From Tissierellia bacterium (GTDB lineage: Bacteria; Bacillota; Clostridia; Tissierellales; Tepidimicrobiaceae), in the NCBI GenBank assembly GCA_012735405.1, contig JAAYHM010000152.1, positions 1 to 57,499 on the forward strand: a stretch of DNA of 57,499 nt, read 5' to 3'. A program made the position numbers and the translations under genes. Below, in pieces: positions 17,558 through 25,688 of this stretch (within the stretch, counting starts at the first letter, position 1; each line of letters opens with the position of its first letter). Under the pieces are notes generated by a model. The model had not been told where the DNA came from and did not search any database. It saw only the letters and a list, made by a program, of their open reading frames with translations.

Positions 17558-20500
17558 TTGAAATTTATTGAGAAAATTAAGGATAGATATAATATATTAA
17601 TTATAATATTAAGTATTTGTATGATACTACTTTCCTTTAGATTAGCTATTTTAACTATTGTAGAAGGAGATTATTATAGAGATATATCTGACAATAAAAG
17701 GTTAAAGGAAATATATATAACTGCACCCAGAGGTGAAATTAGGGACAGATATGGCAGGCTTTTAGCTGGAAACAAGCTTAGTTTTACGGTGCAGCTATTG
17801 AAAGATGAAATAAATACATTAACTAGAGAAGAAAAAAATAATACTCTTTTACAATTAGCAAGGTTATTGGAAGAAGATGGGGTCAGTTATGTTGATGAAT
17901 TCCCAATTAATTTTAATGTATTTGAGTATTCCAGTGAAGAAATTTACGATATGGAAAGCTTATCCCCTCTGGAGAAAGTTATAGAAATTATTATTTCCAA
18001 CAATTTGTTACCTGAAATATTGGATACTTATTTTATTTACCCAGGCTATGAAGAGCATTTTAAATTTATAACTATCAATAGGGCAATTGATGCATTAGAA
18101 AACAAGGATATAAATGTACCCATAGTAGCTAATATAATAAATGGCGAACTTGTGGTGCAATTTGATGAAAATGAGGATATAACTAAGTGGAAGGCTGATA
18201 ACGGAATAAGTTCAAATGCAACAGCGAAGGATGCCATTATTACAATTATTAACAATGATAAAAATATTATTAGAAAAATATTAGACCATCCCATTTCAAG
18301 ACAATTAGTATTTAACATAATAGAGGAAAAAAATCTAAATACCTTTTCTATCAATAAAATGGGAGAAAAAAATATTAATGGAAACATAGTTTTGAAGAAG
18401 TATTCATTATCATATGATGAAGAATACCTAAATATAAAAAGATCTTTTATAGATTCTTTTAGTAGCATAACCTTTGAAACAAGTGCAAAAGAAGATTTTG
18501 TAGAAATTGTTACTAATACATCCTTAGTTGATTTACTTTTTAAAGTTGTTGAACAAGAGGATGAAAATGGAAATATTACTAAAATTATACCTGGTAAGGT
18601 TCTAATTGATATGATCAAGGAAAAAGGATTAGAATCACCAGTAATAATTGAAATTAATGAAGAAGATAATTCAGTCATATATAGTTATAAGGAAAAAGGG
18701 GATTCAACTGAAAAGCTTCCTATAGATACCCTTATAAGTTTTGCACAGCAAAATAATATATTAGAAGATTTTATTACCCATGAAAAGATAAAAACTATAG
18801 CGCAAGAAATAATACTTTCCAATGGCTATAATCCCAGAATATCTATTTCAAAATGGGAATATGTACCTTTGATAGATAAGGAAAGTTGGTATGGTAAGTT
18901 TAATATACCCCCTGAATATGATGCAGAAGAAGCCTTTAATTATTTAAAGGAACATTATGATCTAGATCCAAATTTAAGCCCATATGAAGCTAGAGTCATA
19001 ATGTCCTTGTATGATCAGCTTGACAAACAAGGCCAAAGAGCATATCAACCTATTAATATTGCCTATGGAATAAAAGATGCTACTGTAGCAAAAATTGAAG
19101 AAGGATTTATAGAACATTCGGGAGTGCAGGTTTCTATTGAACCTGTTAGGTATTATCCTGAAGGGAAAACTGCAGCCCATATATTAGGGTATTTAGGTAA
19201 AATATCCCAAAGTAATGAAATACAAAAATATGTCGTAGAAAACAACTATTCACCTAATGATATAATAGGCAAGACTGGAGTGGAGGAAAAATTTGAACTA
19301 TTATTAAAGGGTAAAAATGGCGTTAAAAGGGTTGAAGTAGATGTATTAGGTAATAGAACTAATATTATTGATGAAGAAGAAGCAGTTCCAGGGAACAATA
19401 TTTATTTGACAATAGATTTAAATTTACAAAAGGCTGCGGAAAAATATCTTGAATATGGTCTTGAAAAGATTAGAGAAGCTGGAGTTTTTGAGAGCCAATG
19501 GGGAAACTACAAATATGGGATTAGTAGCTCTAAAAAAAGGCCTTATATTAATGCCACTTCAGGTGCAGTAGTTGTTACTTCTGTAAAAACTGGAGAAATA
19601 TTAGCTTTAGCAAATTTTCCTGCTTATGATCCAAATCTATTTTCAACAGGTATATCTAAATCTGATTGGGAAAGTTTATTTCCTGAACATGAAGAAGATT
19701 TATTAGCACCAAGACCCTTATATAATATTGCAATACAGACAGCTATACAGCCTGGTTCTGTTTTCAAGATGGTCACTGCTTTAGCAGCTTTAGAAAAAGG
19801 AATGGACCCTTATAAGACAATTAGGGATATGGGATATGTACAATTTGGGGGCAAGTCAATTGGTTGTTGGTATTGGAATTCCTATAGAAGAACCCATGGT
19901 GCAACCAATCTATACGATGCTATTAGAGATTCATGCAATTATTATTTTTACTCCCTAGCTTTAGGATATAATCAAAAAACTGGGGAATCTGTAGGTGTAA
20001 CTTTAACTATAGATGACATAGCTGATATGGCCAAAAAACTAGGTTTAAATGATAGAACTGGTATAGAGATAGATATACCAAGAGAGGCATCAGGAGGCGT
20101 GCCCAATCCTCAAAGTAAAATAATGATAACTCAAGTTTTACTAAGAAACTATTTAAAAACTTACATTAGGGATTATATAAAAGAAGGAGAAGAATTTACT
20201 GATAAAGAAATTGAAGAGAAAATAGAAACTATTGTAAGCTGGGTTGAAAAAGAGAATGCTTTATCTAGAAATGAAGTTATTAAAAGACTTGATGAAATGG
20301 GGATTGAGCCAGAAAAACCTCTTCCAGGAGAAAGAGAAGGTTTAGCTGATAAGATTAAGTATACCTATTTAAACTATGCAGGTTGGAATATTACAGATAC
20401 TATTTATATAACTATTGGTCAAGGACAAAGTTCCTATACTCCAGTACAAATAGCAAATTATATAGCTACTATAGCAAATGGAGGATACAAAAACCAGTTA

Positions 20501-20935
20501 ACTGTGATAGATAGTATAAAAAATTATGATAATACTAAGACCATATATGAACGAGAAGTACAATCAGAAAGAATAGAGTTAAATAATTATGAAAATTTGG
20601 AACATGTTAAGAGAGGAATGCGAAAAGTAGTTACAGAAGGAAGCGTTAGGAGTGTATTTAAAGATTTTCCTATATCAGTAGCTGCTAAAACTGGTACTGC
20701 TCAAAGGGATGGTATAAATCCTGTTACTGGTGATACCTATGATGATTATGCTTGGTTTGTAGCCTTTGCTCCTTATGAAGATCCGGAAATTGCAATTTCA
20801 ATTGTACTTTTCCAGGGAGGTACTGGTGGAAATGCTGCACCTATAGCAAGAGAAATTATTGCTGAATATTTTGGATTGAATGATATTTATGTAGAGGAGC
20901 AATTACCATTTGAAAATGAATTGGAAAGTAGATAA
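17558..20935 (+). CDS. mrdA: Penicillin-binding protein 2 (elongasome transpeptidase), unusually long
   Basis: Class B transpeptidase that cross-links side-wall peptidoglycan. One N-terminal transmembrane helix (about 14-33) is followed by the dimerisation motif APRGEIRDRYGRLLAG. Transpeptidase motifs are intact: S734-x-x-K737 (PGSVFK), S792-C-N, and KTG at 1044-1046. The 1125 residues are far above the usual 600-750. Most of the excess lies in the pedestal region, about residues 130-430, which seems to hold two similar alpha/beta units; about 70 more residues are inserted in the transpeptidase domain near 865-935. It starts at TTG behind AGAGGTG, and the stop lies in the loop of the terminator. 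Confidence 0.93.
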   Translation: MKFIEKIKDRYNILIIILSICMILLSFRLAILTIVEGDYYRDISDNKRLKEIYITAPRGEIRDRYGRLLAGNKLSFTVQLLKDEINTLTREEKNNTLLQLARLLEEDGVSYVDEFPINFNVFEYSSEEIYDMESLSPLEKVIEIIISNNLLPEILDTYFIYPGYEEHFKFITINRAIDALENKDINVPIVANIINGELVVQFDENEDITKWKADNGISSNATAKDAIITIINNDKNIIRKILDHPISRQLVFNIIEEKNLNTFSINKMGEKNINGNIVLKKYSLSYDEEYLNIKRSFIDSFSSITFETSAKEDFVEIVTNTSLVDLLFKVVEQEDENGNITKIIPGKVLIDMIKEKGLESPVIIEINEEDNSVIYSYKEKGDSTEKLPIDTLISFAQQNNILEDFITHEKIKTIAQEIILSNGYNPRISISKWEYVPLIDKESWYGKFNIPPEYDAEEAFNYLKEHYDLDPNLSPYEARVIMSLYDQLDKQGQRAYQPINIAYGIKDATVAKIEEGFIEHSGVQVSIEPVRYYPEGKTAAHILGYLGKISQSNEIQKYVVENNYSPNDIIGKTGVEEKFELLLKGKNGVKRVEVDVLGNRTNIIDEEEAVPGNNIYLTIDLNLQKAAEKYLEYGLEKIREAGVFESQWGNYKYGISSSKKRPYINATSGAVVVTSVKTGEILALANFPAYDPNLFSTGISKSDWESLFPEHEEDLLAPRPLYNIAIQTAIQPGSVFKMVTALAALEKGMDPYKTIRDMGYVQFGGKSIGCWYWNSYRRTHGATNLYDAIRDSCNYYFYSLALGYNQKTGESVGVTLTIDDIADMAKKLGLNDRTGIEIDIPREASGGVPNPQSKIMITQVLLRNYLKTYIRDYIKEGEEFTDKEIEEKIETIVSWVEKENALSRNEVIKRLDEMGIEPEKPLPGEREGLADKIKYTYLNYAGWNITDTIYITIGQGQSSYTPVQIANYIATIANGGYKNQLTVIDSIKNYDNTKTIYEREVQSERIELNNYENLEHVKRGMRKVVTEGSVRSVFKDFPISVAAKTGTAQRDGINPVTGDTYDDYAWFVAFAPYEDPEIAISIVLFQGGTGGNAAPIAREIIAEYFGLNDIYVEEQLPFENELESR

Positions 20936-20953
20936 ACTTTCCAATTCATTTTT
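20913..20953 (+). terminator. Terminator of the mre-PBP2 operon, stop codon in its loop
   Basis: A perfect 17-base inverted repeat (20913-20929 with 20936-20952) has a six-base loop that contains the PBP2 stop codon (20933-20935). The stem ends in TTTTT. Confidence 0.8.
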
Positions 20954-21020
20954 AAAATAAAGAAGGAATTTATAAATAAATAGAGAATATATAAGTAGAT
21001 GTTATCTGGAGGTAATATTA

Positions 21021-21635
21021 GTGAGAGAGGGATTGGTTAGCTTTAAAGGTATAAATGGAGGAATTTATATAAATATCAAAGATGGAGAATTTAATACAAT
21101 ATTGAAAGAGCTTGAAAACAAACTTGAAAAATCTATAGATTTTTTTAAGGATGCTAAAATTATAGGTATAAAAGGGGACAGTATAACTAAAGAAGAGAAA
21201 AATGAACTATTGAATGTGATTAAATACAAATATGAGCTTAATATAACAGAAGACTTAGAGTCTCATTTTAAGGAAGATATATTTGAAGGAATTGAAGAGG
21301 GCATGACTAGGTTTATAAATTCTACAATTAGATCTGGACAAGTTGTTGAATATGAGGGAAATATTGTAATAATTGGTGATGTAAATCCAGGCGCACTTAT
21401 TAAAGCTAGGGGAAATATTGTTATTTTAGGAAGCTTAAAGGGAGTTGCCCATGCTGGCGTGGATGGTAACACACAGGCTTTTATTGCTGCCTATGACTTA
21501 CGACCAACCCAGCTTAGAATTGGTAGTATTATTAGCAGAAAACCTGATGGCAATATGGATTTTATTGGCATACCTGAGGTAGCTAGGGTTTATAATAAAG
21601 AAATTATTATTGAACCTTATTTACCAAGAAAATAA
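21021..21635 (+). CDS. minC: Septum site-determining protein MinC
   Basis: Inhibitor of FtsZ ring formation at the poles. The N-terminal FtsZ-inhibiting domain is followed by the C-terminal beta-helix MinC domain with RSGQVVEYEGNIVIIGDVNPGA and the run GNIVILGSLKGVAHAG. The 204-residue length is normal. The start is GTG behind GGAGGT. It lies first in minCDE. Confidence 0.95.
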   Translation: MREGLVSFKGINGGIYINIKDGEFNTILKELENKLEKSIDFFKDAKIIGIKGDSITKEEKNELLNVIKYKYELNITEDLESHFKEDIFEGIEEGMTRFINSTIRSGQVVEYEGNIVIIGDVNPGALIKARGNIVILGSLKGVAHAGVDGNTQAFIAAYDLRPTQLRIGSIISRKPDGNMDFIGIPEVARVYNKEIIIEPYLPRK

Positions 21636-21654
21636 ATGATGGGAGGAAAGCATT

Positions 21655-22455
21655 ATGGGAATAGGCAAAGCAATTGTAATAACATCTGGAAAAGGTGGAG
21701 TTGGTAAGACTACTACAACTGCAAATATAGGAACTGGTCTTGCCATGCATGGCTATAATGTAGTAGTTGTTGATACTGATATAGGTTTAAGGAATCTTGA
21801 TGTAGTTATGGGTTTAGAAAATAGAATAGTTTATGATATAGTTGATGTTGTAGATGGCAATTGTAGATTGAAACAAGGTTTAATTAGGGATAAAAGATTT
21901 GATGGATTATATCTTTTACCTGCAGCTCAAACCAAGGACAAAACTGCTATAAAACCTGAGCAAATGGTTGAACTTGTTTCAAAACTTAAGGAAGAATTTG
22001 ATTATATTATAATAGATTCACCTGCTGGTATTGAACAGGGATTTAAAAATTCTATTGCAGGTGCTGACGAAGCTTACATAGTAACTACTCCTGAAATATC
22101 GGCTGTAAGAGATGCAGATAGGGTTATCGGATTGTTAGAAGCATATGGAATTAGCAATCCTAAGTTGATTATCAATAGAATTAGATATGATATGGTAAAA
22201 AGAGGAGATATGATGAATGTAGAAGATATAGTAGATATATTAGCAATAGACTTGTTAGGAATTATTCCTGATGATGAAGCTATAGTAATTTCTACAAATA
22301 AAGGGGAGCCAGTAGTAGCTGAAGAAAAGCCTTTATCAGCAAAAGCATATAGGAATATCTGCAATAGAATACTTGGTAAAGAAGTTGAGTTGCTAGATTT
22401 AGAGAATAATGAAGGGAAATTAAGTAAGATATTAAAATTGTTGTTTAGTAAGTAA
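21655..22455 (+). CDS. minD: Septum site-determining ATPase MinD
   Basis: Membrane-cycling ATPase that recruits MinC and is displaced by MinE. It has the deviant Walker A motif GKGGVGKTTT at residue 10, DTDIGLRNLD in switch I, and DSPAGIE in switch II. A C-terminal amphipathic helix (GKLSKILKLLFSK) is the membrane-targeting sequence. The 266 residues match the family. AGGAGGAAAG-like ribosome site precedes ATG. Confidence 0.97.
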   Translation: MGIGKAIVITSGKGGVGKTTTTANIGTGLAMHGYNVVVVDTDIGLRNLDVVMGLENRIVYDIVDVVDGNCRLKQGLIRDKRFDGLYLLPAAQTKDKTAIKPEQMVELVSKLKEEFDYIIIDSPAGIEQGFKNSIAGADEAYIVTTPEISAVRDADRVIGLLEAYGISNPKLIINRIRYDMVKRGDMMNVEDIVDILAIDLLGIIPDDEAIVISTNKGEPVVAEEKPLSAKAYRNICNRILGKEVELLDLENNEGKLSKILKLLFSK

Positions 22456-22468
22456 AGGGGGTATAACC

Positions 22469-22750
22469 TTGGATTTGTTTAAAATGTTTGGGAAAAACAA
22501 GACAAAAAGCAAAAATGTAGCAAAAGAGCGATTGAAACTAGTACTAGTTCATGATAGATCAGATTTATCTCCTAAATTTTTGGAGATGATTAAGGGAGAT
22601 ATTATTAGGGTAGTTAAAGAATACGCAGAAATAGATCAGGATGGATTAGATATAAAGTTTACTAGAATGAAAAGAGATTATGATAATACACCTGTTTCTG
22701 CCTTGGTAGCAAATATACCTATTATTAAGGTTAAAGATAATTGCAGGTAA
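22469..22750 (+). CDS. minE: Cell division topological specificity factor MinE
   Basis: Stimulates MinD ATPase and gives the Min system its oscillation in species that have it. The MinD-binding segment AKERLKLVLVHDRSDLSP is clear, followed by the beta dimerisation region. The 93-residue length is usual. TTG start behind AAAGGGGG. Presence of MinE, rather than DivIVA/MinJ alone, is a clostridial trait. Confidence 0.95.
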   Translation: MDLFKMFGKNKTKSKNVAKERLKLVLVHDRSDLSPKFLEMIKGDIIRVVKEYAEIDQDGLDIKFTRMKRDYDNTPVSALVANIPIIKVKDNCR

Positions 22751-22763
22751 ATAATAGTAATTG

Positions 22764-22781
22764 TTGTGTATTTATTAACAA
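22764..22781. promoter_or_regulatory. Rex-like operator upstream of the FMN lipoprotein gene
   Basis: TTGTGTATTTATTAACAA matches 12 of 14 fixed positions of the clostridial Rex consensus TTGTTAA-N4-TTAACAA. It ends three bases before the -35 box of the promoter below, where a repressor would block transcription. Confidence 0.45.
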
Positions 22782-22784
22782 TTG

Positions 22785-22813
22785 TTGATATAAATATTTT
22801 AATTTGCTATAAT
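22785..22813 (+). promoter_or_regulatory. Promoter of the FMN lipoprotein-apbE unit
   Basis: TTGATA (22785-22790) and TATAAT (22808-22813) have a 17-base spacer, placing the start of transcription near 22820 and about 55 bases before the gene. Confidence 0.75.
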
Positions 22814-22874
22814 CGAATTGCTAATAAATTATACAGTTTTACAATTAAGACAAAAGATATGCGGAGGTGTACAA

Positions 22875-23744
22875 ATGAAAAGAAAATTAGGCTTTAGTAT
22901 TTTGTCCATAGTATTAGTATTAGTTTTACTAGTAGGTTGTAGTGGACAAGGTACTGAGACTAGTACTGATGAAAACGATAGCCAAAGTGAAACCAGCGGA
23001 GAACTTGTTGATGGTACTTATTTAGTTAAAGATCCTGTAAGTGATAGAGGAAACTATCCAATGGCAATAATGGAAGTAGTAGATGGAGAAATATCTTCAT
23101 TCGAGTATGTTGAGATTTTAGCCGATTTAGGTGAAGAAAAAAATGAAAGCAATTATAACTACGCTGAAGGATTAGCTGTAATTGCTAATCTAAATGAACA
23201 GTTTAATGAAAAAAAGGATATTAACCAAGTTGATTTTGATGCAGTGACAGGTGCAACTCATACTAAAGAAAACTTTAAGAGAATAGTTAACGAATTATTG
23301 GACAAGGCTGCAAAAGGAGAAGCATATGAACCAGTTTATAAAGATGGAGTGTATACAGCAACTGCTGAGGAACCTAGCCATGGTTGGTTAGGAGAAGTAA
23401 AAATAGTTGTAAAACATGGACAAATTGTAGGGTTAGACTATTATGAATATGCTGTAGAAGACATGGAAGGAAGCAGGGTTGTATTTGATGAAGATGATAA
23501 ACCTGTTACAGGAGATGATGGAAAACCTGTGACTGAAGAAGTGCAAATTTCCGCTGGAGACAGGAAATCAAAAGAAAATTATGCATATTTAGACTCATTA
23601 GAAGTTATGAAGAAAATGCAAAAATTAATTATAGATAATAATGGATTAGATAATTTAGATGTTGACAGTGTAACTGGTGCAACAAGTACAAGAACTACAA
23701 TTATTGAGCTAGTTGAAAAAGCATTAGATGGTGCTAAATTATAA
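22875..23744 (+). CDS. Lipoprotein with two FMN-binding domains
   Basis: A signal peptide ending in lipobox LVGC anchors the protein outside the membrane. Two FMN_bind domains follow, each with the full flavinylation motif: DAVTGAT (Thr128) and DSVTGAT (Thr270). Such proteins carry covalent FMN and serve in extracytosolic electron transfer (family knowledge). About 289 residues. ATG 22875 was chosen, seven bases after GGAGG; the open frame extends upstream but lacks a ribosome site. apbE is next, and the upstream Rex-like site suggests redox control. The electron donor and acceptor cannot be told from sequence. Confidence 0.92.
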   Translation: MKRKLGFSILSIVLVLVLLVGCSGQGTETSTDENDSQSETSGELVDGTYLVKDPVSDRGNYPMAIMEVVDGEISSFEYVEILADLGEEKNESNYNYAEGLAVIANLNEQFNEKKDINQVDFDAVTGATHTKENFKRIVNELLDKAAKGEAYEPVYKDGVYTATAEEPSHGWLGEVKIVVKHGQIVGLDYYEYAVEDMEGSRVVFDEDDKPVTGDDGKPVTEEVQISAGDRKSKENYAYLDSLEVMKKMQKLIIDNNGLDNLDVDSVTGATSTRTTIIELVEKALDGAKL

Positions 23745-23758
23745 AATATTAGTACATA

Positions 23759-23785
23759 GAAACCCTAACATTATGTTAGGGTTTC
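23759..23785 (+). promoter_or_regulatory. Strong hairpin between the FMN lipoprotein gene and apbE
   Basis: A perfect 12-base stem (23759-23770 with 23774-23785) with a three-base loop. There is no T-run after it, so it looks like an mRNA-processing or attenuation hairpin that could set a higher level of lipoprotein than of ApbE. Confidence 0.55.
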
Positions 23786-23810
23786 TAAATATTTAGAGAG
23801 AGGAATTAAC

Positions 23811-24857
23811 ATGGATAAAAAGAAAATTATACTTACGATATTTATAATAGTAATATTACTAAATACTGTTGCCTGCCAACCTAAATCAAAGGAACCTTTA
23901 TCCAGATCTGCATTTATGATGGATACTGTTATAAATTTAAGAATATATGATAAGACTGACGAGGATATAATGAATCAGGCAATGGATAGACTAAAAGAAA
24001 TTGAGGATAGAATGAGCATAACTTTAGAGGATAGTGATATTAGCTTAATCAATAAAAATGCTGGTATTAAACCTGTTCAAGTCCATGATGATGTATATTA
24101 TGTACTTGAGATAGCAAAGTATTATGCTAATTTAAGTAATGGCGCCTATGACCCTACTATAGGACCTTTGGTTGAGCTTTGGGATGTAAATGATAAGGAA
24201 ATAGAAAGAGATACAATACCAAGCGATGCGGATATAAAAAAGGCGTTGGAATTAGTAGATTATAATGATTTAGAACTTATGGAGAATAATTATGTATATT
24301 TAAAGAGAGAAGGCATGAAGCTGGATTTAGGAGGTATTGCCAAAGGATATGCTGCAGATGAGGTTAAGAAGATACTTAAAGAAAATGGTGTTGAATCTGC
24401 AATTATTGATTTAGGTGGCAATATATATGTGGTGGGAGACAAAGGGGAAGGTAATCCTTGGAGAATAGGAATTACTAATCCTTTTGAACCAACTGGGAGG
24501 TTTACAGGGCTTTTAGAGCTTATAGATAGCTCTGTAATTACTTCTGGAGATTATGAAAGATATTTCATATATGAAGGTAAAAAGTATCATCATATATTAG
24601 ATTCAAAAACTGGGTATCCCTCTGATAGTGGAATTAGGGGTGTAAGTATCGTTTCTGAAAAAGGTATCGATGGTGATGCTTTGTCAACTACTTTATTTGT
24701 GCTAGGGTTAGATAAAGGTTTAGAGCTTGTAGATAAATTAGAAGGAATAGAGGCTATTTTTATTACTTCGGATAAAGAGGTAATTGTTACTGATGGATTG
24801 AAAGATAAATTTATTATGGATAATCCTGAATTCAAATTAATAAATAATGAGAATTAA
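23811..24857 (+). CDS. apbE: FAD:protein FMN transferase (lipoprotein)
   Basis: Transfers FMN from FAD to Thr or Ser of target proteins. The N-terminal signal peptide ends in lipobox TVAC, so it works outside the membrane. Family motifs include MMDTVINLRIY, LDLGGIAKGYAAD and the late GDALSTTLFVLG. The 348-residue length is standard. Likely substrates in this window are RnfD, RnfG and the lipoprotein encoded just upstream. GAGAGGAA precedes the start. Confidence 0.95.
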   Translation: MDKKKIILTIFIIVILLNTVACQPKSKEPLSRSAFMMDTVINLRIYDKTDEDIMNQAMDRLKEIEDRMSITLEDSDISLINKNAGIKPVQVHDDVYYVLEIAKYYANLSNGAYDPTIGPLVELWDVNDKEIERDTIPSDADIKKALELVDYNDLELMENNYVYLKREGMKLDLGGIAKGYAADEVKKILKENGVESAIIDLGGNIYVVGDKGEGNPWRIGITNPFEPTGRFTGLLELIDSSVITSGDYERYFIYEGKKYHHILDSKTGYPSDSGIRGVSIVSEKGIDGDALSTTLFVLGLDKGLELVDKLEGIEAIFITSDKEVIVTDGLKDKFIMDNPEFKLINNEN

Positions 24858-24868
24858 TATGTAATAAA

Positions 24869-24910
24869 ACCCACCTTGTATAAATATCATATAAATAGGA
24901 TAAGGTGGGT
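24869..24910 (+). promoter_or_regulatory. Inverted repeat covering the ribosome site of the LytM gene
   Basis: ACCCACCTT (24869-24877) is a perfect complement of AAGGTGGGT (24902-24910), which contains the ribosome binding site for the next gene. The loop is 24 bases, AT-rich. When paired, the site is hidden; no T-run follows, so termination is unlikely. Confidence 0.6.
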
Positions 24911-24916
24911 GAATTT

Positions 24917-25594
24917 ATGAATAGGAGAATATATAAAAGAAAATATAGGGGAATTATAGATTTTTTGAGGATTAGATTTAATATAAAAAGGCAACTAATA
25001 AATATAATTGGTGTAATTATAATATTGATATTATTATTACTTTTAAAAATACTTAACAATAGCATTTCTAATAATATAATACAAATAATTAATAAGGGAC
25101 TTAATTATGAATTTAGCTTGAAAGAGGATGGAAAGGCTATATTAGACTATAGCAGGCATGCTCTTACATTTCCAGAAAGGGCTTTAACAGTATTTAATTT
25201 TACAGATACTATTAAATATGATCCGCCTATCAAAGGTACTGTATATAAGCCTTTTGGAGAAATTAGATATATAGATGGAAGAATTGATTATAATAACGGA
25301 ATAGATATTATTCCAAAGGAAGAAAAAGAACCAGTTACTATAGAAAAAGGTATAGTTGAAAAAATAGAAGATAAAGATACAAAAGGTTATTTTATAACAG
25401 TAAACCACGAAGGTTTTAAAACTGTATATGGATATTTAACAAAGCTTTATGTAAAAGAGGGAGAAGAATTAAATCGTGGAACTAAGGTTGGGTCATTGGG
25501 CACAAGCAAAGATGGAAATATGTATCTTCACTTTGAATTATGGGTTGATGGTAATCCAGTAAATCCTTTAGATTATCTAAATTTTGGAAACTAA
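24917..25594 (+). CDS. LytM/M23-fold membrane protein, probably non-catalytic (SpoIVFA-like)
   Basis: An N-terminal basic stretch and one transmembrane helix (about residues 27-47) precede a C-terminal M23/LytM domain. The metal-binding set is broken: the HxGxD motif reads NNGID (His to Asn126, Asp130 kept) and HLH reads YLH (His to Tyr203, His205 kept), so hydrolysis is unlikely. Location after min genes and before rplU matches spoIVFA of Bacillus, also a degenerate LytM protein; the partner protease gene spoIVFB is absent here. ATG 24917 was preferred to the longer frame at 24905, which starts inside the ribosome site. About 225 residues. Confidence 0.8.
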   Translation: MNRRIYKRKYRGIIDFLRIRFNIKRQLINIIGVIIILILLLLLKILNNSISNNIIQIINKGLNYEFSLKEDGKAILDYSRHALTFPERALTVFNFTDTIKYDPPIKGTVYKPFGEIRYIDGRIDYNNGIDIIPKEEKEPVTIEKGIVEKIEDKDTKGYFITVNHEGFKTVYGYLTKLYVKEGEELNRGTKVGSLGTSKDGNMYLHFELWVDGNPVNPLDYLNFGN

Positions 25595-25626
25595 ATTAAA
25601 ACTGTCTTAGACAGTTTTAATTTTTT
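25595..25626 (+). terminator. Rho-independent terminator
   Basis: Twelve-base arms at 25595-25606 and 25610-25621 with a three-base loop, followed by six T. Confidence 0.85.
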
Positions 25627-25688
25627 ATACAAAAAATATAAAAATAATGTTAATATAGTATTTAGTACAAAAGAAAAGGTGGTATGAA

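Noticed and set aside
18046-18678. 210-residue minus-strand frame in the PBP2 gene
   Set aside because: Antisense to the pedestal region; Ser/Ile/Phe-rich shadow of an acidic coding strand.
22818-22874. Upstream extension of the FMN lipoprotein
   Set aside because: It would put 19 residues before the signal peptide and lies at the expected transcript start; the ribosome site is at 22863.
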